Of a stretch of DNA of 64,000 bases, positions 61,100 to 64,000 are shown piece by piece. The stretch lies in the NCBI RefSeq assembly GCF_022427145.1, contig NZ_JAKSXN010000006.1, forward strand, positions 1 through 64,000, written 5' to 3'. Within the stretch, counting starts at the first letter, position 1. Every line of letters starts with the position of its first letter. The position numbers and the translations under genes are program-made. The notes below the pieces were generated by a model that had not been told where the DNA came from, did not search any database, and saw nothing but the letters and a program-made list of their open reading frames with translations. The DNA comes from Paenibacillus timonensis. GTDB lineage: Bacteria; Bacillota; Bacilli; Paenibacillales; Paenibacillaceae.

Positions 61100-64000
61100 T
61101 TACCCGCGGCACATCCGCCGATGGATCATTGCGCCCTGGTGGCTCGGCTCCATGGCCATCACTTCGTCGAACCGCTCGGCGGCCTCCTTCGCCTGGCCAA
61201 GGCCCAGCTTGCCAAGCCCCAACATGAAGCGGCAGTGGATTCCGTTGCGTCTGTTCAAGTCGTCTTCGAAGACGAGGAAATCCGGGAGCGACACGGCGAA
61301 GTAGTCGAACTCGACCTCATCGAACAGATGTTTCTCGGCATAGTCGACCAGTTTGTTGAACCGGCGTTTCGCTTCTTTCTCCACGCCCAGCTTCCGCCAA
61401 GCCAGCCCTTGGTAGAAAATCATCTCCGGCGGCTGATCGTTATAGTACATCGCGCCGGCCGGCTCCTCGAGCCCTTGCGAGGCGGCCTGCCAATAGGGCG
61501 TCGCCAGTTCAAGCCGGCCTTGCCCTTCATAAGCGCAGCCCAGGTAATACAGGATGTCGTTCTCCTGTGCCCCGGTGAGCTTGCCTTCCCCGAGATTTTC
61601 CGGATAGACGAGCGCCCGCTCAAGCAGCTCGATCGCCCGTTCGCCGTTTCCGGCCTCCAGCGCTTGCTTCCCAAGCTCGACGAGGGCAAACCGATATTGC
61701 CCGGTCACTTTGCCTTCGCCGCCCTCCCAAGGATGGAATTTCCGGGCTTCCAGCGCCCGCAAGGCTTCTTCGTGGCGGTTCAGCGTATTCTGCAGCGTGA
61801 CGTATTCCAGATACAAATCGTCTCGCTTGCCCACCAGAGCGAGATGACGCTCCAGCGCCGCAAGCCGCTCCGCCGCCGGACGGCCCAGCTTCTTATAGAG
61901 CTGGTCCAATTCATAAAACACGCGGGCGTCGTCCGTGTTCAAGGCGAACGCCGTTTCCAAAGCTTCCCGCGCCGCGTCCGCATCGTCGCGCTTATTGAAA
62001 TAAGCCAGCGCCAGATTGCGGTGCACGGTCGGGAACCCGGCGTCCGCCTTCCGGGAGGTCTCCCAGTGGGCGATCGCTTCGTCCGGGCGTTTCTTGTCGT
62101 ACATCCAGTTGCCGAGGTAGTAATGCGCTTTGGCATCGCCCGGGTTTGCCTCGATCGCGCTTTGCAGCACGAGCAGATCCGTCAGGCTGTTCGGGAAGCA
62201 GTAATCCGCCGGCGCGGCGGCGCCTGCTTGCCGGTGGCGCGCGGCCAATTCGCCGCGTCCGGCCCGTTCAAGCGCATAGGCCAAGGTGTAATGCAGCATC
62301 GGGTAAGCCGGCGTTTCCGCGTCCGGCGCGATCCGCTGCAACACCTGCACGGCCTCGTCGTAAAGGCCGAAGCCGAGGTAATCCGCGGCCAGCTGCAAGG
62401 CGTTATGCGCGTCGTCGCGCATCAACCGCCGGAGCTCGGCCAAGGCTGCAGCGCCCGAGGCCGCATCGCCCAAGGCCAGCAGCGCGGCCCAGCGCTCATT
62501 CGCGGCGCCGAAGTCGGCCGGGTCGAGCGCCAACGTCTCGTCGGCATAGCCGAGCGCTTCCGCCGGCCGCCCGAGCTTCCGCAGCAGCGCCGCTTTCAGA
62601 TGCCGCGCCTTATAGTTGCGGCTATTGCGGATCAGCGAGCGGGTGACCAGCTCAAGCGCTTCCGCGTAGCTGCCGCGGCCGCATGCGATCGCCGCCAGCG
62701 AGAAGTAGCCGCTGTCCTGCCAGGCGGCGGACCAGACGGATTTGTAGAAGGCGGCGAACGCCTCTTCGTTCCGCCCTTGCAGCTGCAGCGCCAGCCCGAG
62801 CTGGTACAGCGCCTCGCTGTCGTATGGGTTAGGGTTGCGCCAGGTCAACGACTTCACCGCCGTGCGGAAATGCGCCTCGGCCTCGGCGAACCGGCCCCGG
62901 CGCAGCATCAGCGTGCCGTAGGCCACGTTGATGCGGATGTCTCCGGCGTCCCGCTTCAAGCCTTCCAGATAATACGCTTCCGGCTCGAACGTGGCATGAC
63001 GGTACTGCTCCAGGTGAAGGCCGGCCAGATACAGCTGCTCGTTCGTTTTCAGCTCTTGCGGCCGGGGCAGCGGCTTGGCGGCTTCCGGCACCTGCTCGAT
63101 CGACGGCTTGGCCGTGCGATACGAAATCAGCAGCCGTCCTTCGCTGTCGCGCACCGTCACAAGCAAGTCATGCGGCTGGTCGCCTTCGTCCAGCGCGACA
63201 ACCGATTTGTACGTCGAGGCCGGCGACAGCCGCACCGTATCGGATACGTAGACCCGGCGTGCGCCCTTCAGCTCCACGACTGCCCCTTCATAATCGGAGG
63301 TTGCATAAGCCAACACCGTTGCCGTACGCGCTGTCTCGTCGACCTCGAGGTTGACGGCCGCTTCGATCGAAGCGTTTTTCACGACGCCGATGTCTTTATA
63401 CGGCATGAAATACTGCTTAAACGTCTTTTCCTCGTAGGGCTGCAGCCAGGTGAAATCCGGCTGATTGTCGGTATACACCCCGGTCATCAGCTCAATGTAC
63501 GGGCCGTCTTCGTCCGTCAGGTTGCGGTCCCAAGCCTGGCCGAATTCGCCGTTCCCCCAAGTCCACTGCTTCTTCCCCGGGGAGATGTGGTGGTTGGCCA
63601 CATGCAGCAGGCCGGCTTGCACGCCGTGGTCATACCCGCCGACGAAGTTGAAGTCGGACTTGTATGCCATGTAGGACGTGGGCACCGGGATGTTTTTGTA
63701 CCGGGAAATATCAACGCCCTCCGAATAATCCATCTTGTAATACGTGCCGGTGGCGATCGGAAAACGCGAGACGTCCCGTTTGCCGTGGTCGAACACGGCG
63801 GTAACGTCCGGCGGAAACACGGACTGCGTGTGGTCATTGACCGCCACGGCCGGGTTGGCCCACCACAGGAAGGTCTGCGGCTCCGGCGTCCGGTTGTACA
63901 GCTGCGCGGAGATTTCCAGATACGCCTTGCCAGGATACAGCGTAAATCCGGCCGTCATTTTCGTACCGTACATGCGGTCGATCTCGCTGACCCAGACGGT
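61100..64000 (-). CDS. DUF5107 domain and TPR-repeat protein (N-terminus outside the window)
   Basis: At least 966 residues are encoded, and the frame is open to the window edge. The visible N-terminal part (about residues 1-290) is a mutarotase-like DUF5107 domain (SEIDRMYGTKMTAGFTLYPG, FLWWANPAVAVN, GLLHVANHHISPGKKQWTWG and a DRNLTDEDGPYIELMTG stretch). The remainder is helical, with many TPR units such as AEAHFRTAVK, YQLGLALQLQGRNEEAFAAFYK, AKAHYYLGNWMYDKKRPDEAI and FYELDQLYKKLGRP. There is no visible transmembrane helix. Members occur next to carbohydrate genes; they may bind a sugar and form a scaffold, but the role is not established. It probably belongs to the galactoside locus but has its own terminator. 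Confidence 0.88.
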   Translation of the reverse strand, partial: TVWVSEIDRMYGTKMTAGFTLYPGKAYLEISAQLYNRTPEPQTFLWWANPAVAVNDHTQSVFPPDVTAVFDHGKRDVSRFPIATGTYYKMDYSEGVDISRYKNIPVPTSYMAYKSDFNFVGGYDHGVQAGLLHVANHHISPGKKQWTWGNGEFGQAWDRNLTDEDGPYIELMTGVYTDNQPDFTWLQPYEEKTFKQYFMPYKDIGVVKNASIEAAVNLEVDETARTATVLAYATSDYEGAVVELKGARRVYVSDTVRLSPASTYKSVVALDEGDQPHDLLVTVRDSEGRLLISYRTAKPSIEQVPEAAKPLPRPQELKTNEQLYLAGLHLEQYRHATFEPEAYYLEGLKRDAGDIRINVAYGTLMLRRGRFAEAEAHFRTAVKSLTWRNPNPYDSEALYQLGLALQLQGRNEEAFAAFYKSVWSAAWQDSGYFSLAAIACGRGSYAEALELVTRSLIRNSRNYKARHLKAALLRKLGRPAEALGYADETLALDPADFGAANERWAALLALGDAASGAAALAELRRLMRDDAHNALQLAADYLGFGLYDEAVQVLQRIAPDAETPAYPMLHYTLAYALERAGRGELAARHRQAGAAAPADYCFPNSLTDLLVLQSAIEANPGDAKAHYYLGNWMYDKKRPDEAIAHWETSRKADAGFPTVHRNLALAYFNKRDDADAAREALETAFALNTDDARVFYELDQLYKKLGRPAAERLAALERHLALVGKRDDLYLEYVTLQNTLNRHEEALRALEARKFHPWEGGEGKVTGQYRFALVELGKQALEAGNGERAIELLERALVYPENLGEGKLTGAQENDILYYLGCAYEGQGRLELATPYWQAASQGLEEPAGAMYYNDQPPEMIFYQGLAWRKLGVEKEAKRRFNKLVDYAEKHLFDEVEFDYFAVSLPDFLVFEDDLNRRNGIHCRFMLGLGKLGLGQAKEAAERFDEVMAMEPSHQGAMIHRRMCRG

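Noticed and set aside
1-64000. CRISPR arrays, tRNA/rRNA genes, prophage or intact insertion sequences.
   Set aside because: No regularly spaced direct repeats of CRISPR type, cloverleaf sequences, integrase or DDE transposase were seen on reading both strands.

Overview
The window looks like a chromosome segment of a spore-forming Paenibacillus-type firmicute (family Paenibacillaceae). The pointers are a moderately high G+C content with AGGAGG-type ribosome binding sites and frequent TTG/GTG starts, a GerA-type germinant receptor gene, a Spo0E-like phosphatase, copper-amine-oxidase (stalk) surface proteins, a lipoteichoic acid synthase, two YesM/YesN sugar-sensing pairs and a CtsR operator. 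No rRNA, tRNA, CRISPR array or intact insertion sequence was seen.

Layout. 1-5.4 kb: formate/nitrite channel gene with a perfect Fur box over its candidate -35, a 52-residue ORF, a degenerate HD-GYP protein, an ATPase-LuxR regulator and a solitary gltD. 5.7-13.5 kb: a LOV-GGDEF-EAL blue-light c-di-GMP protein, a YdjC deacetylase/GPH transporter pair, RDD, GNAT, glycosyltransferase and phosphotransferase genes, and an intergenic array of a TGCA-N4-TGCAGG repeat. 13.6-23.3 kb: a large repeat-built stalk protein, a MOSC protein, a small secreted protein, an LtaS-type synthase and a beta-mannosidase. 23.4-31.8 kb: a membrane-anchored sugar-binding protein, sensor kinase and AraC-type regulator (XylFII-LytS-YesN arrangement), then a xylFGH/chvE-gguAB-type sugar ABC operon with a cre site at its promoter. 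31.9-37.4 kb: TetR and oleate hydratase, an Rpn-family nuclease gene with an N-terminal frame break, a Spo0E-like gene, and a probable RRNPP/Alo-type quorum-sensing pair (TPR receptor plus an overlapping 36-residue propeptide ending in SHGYWG). 37.5-43.3 kb: aldo-keto reductase, rhamnose mutarotase, aldehyde dehydrogenase, a gerA gene fused by deletion to a headless phosphodiester glycosidase gene, and a GT2-GtrA protein. 43.4-47.2 kb: nitrate assimilation (narK, nasC) behind a leader that looks like an ANTAR antitermination element. 47.2-50.7 kb: Hsp20 with a CtsR site, a stalk protein with a Thr-rich tail, a decayed AraC regulator and a membrane DsbA-like oxidoreductase. 50.8-64 kb, all leftward: a galactoside locus with GH36 alpha-galactosidase, a binding protein with two permeases, YesN and YesM (the latter with a frame break), a mutarotase-like protein and a DUF5107-TPR protein that runs off the window.

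How it works together. Two sugar-uptake loci each carry their own sensor kinase and AraC-type regulator, and the xylose-type one also appears to be under CcpA control. The nitrate locus is probably induced by antitermination. The quorum-sensing receptor gene is G+C-rich over its DNA-binding end and A+T-rich over its peptide-binding end, which suggests a mosaic. Several loci are scarred: the gerA/glycosidase deletion, the AraC remnant, and single-base frame breaks in the Rpn and YesM genes. The frame breaks could be real mutations or sequence errors.
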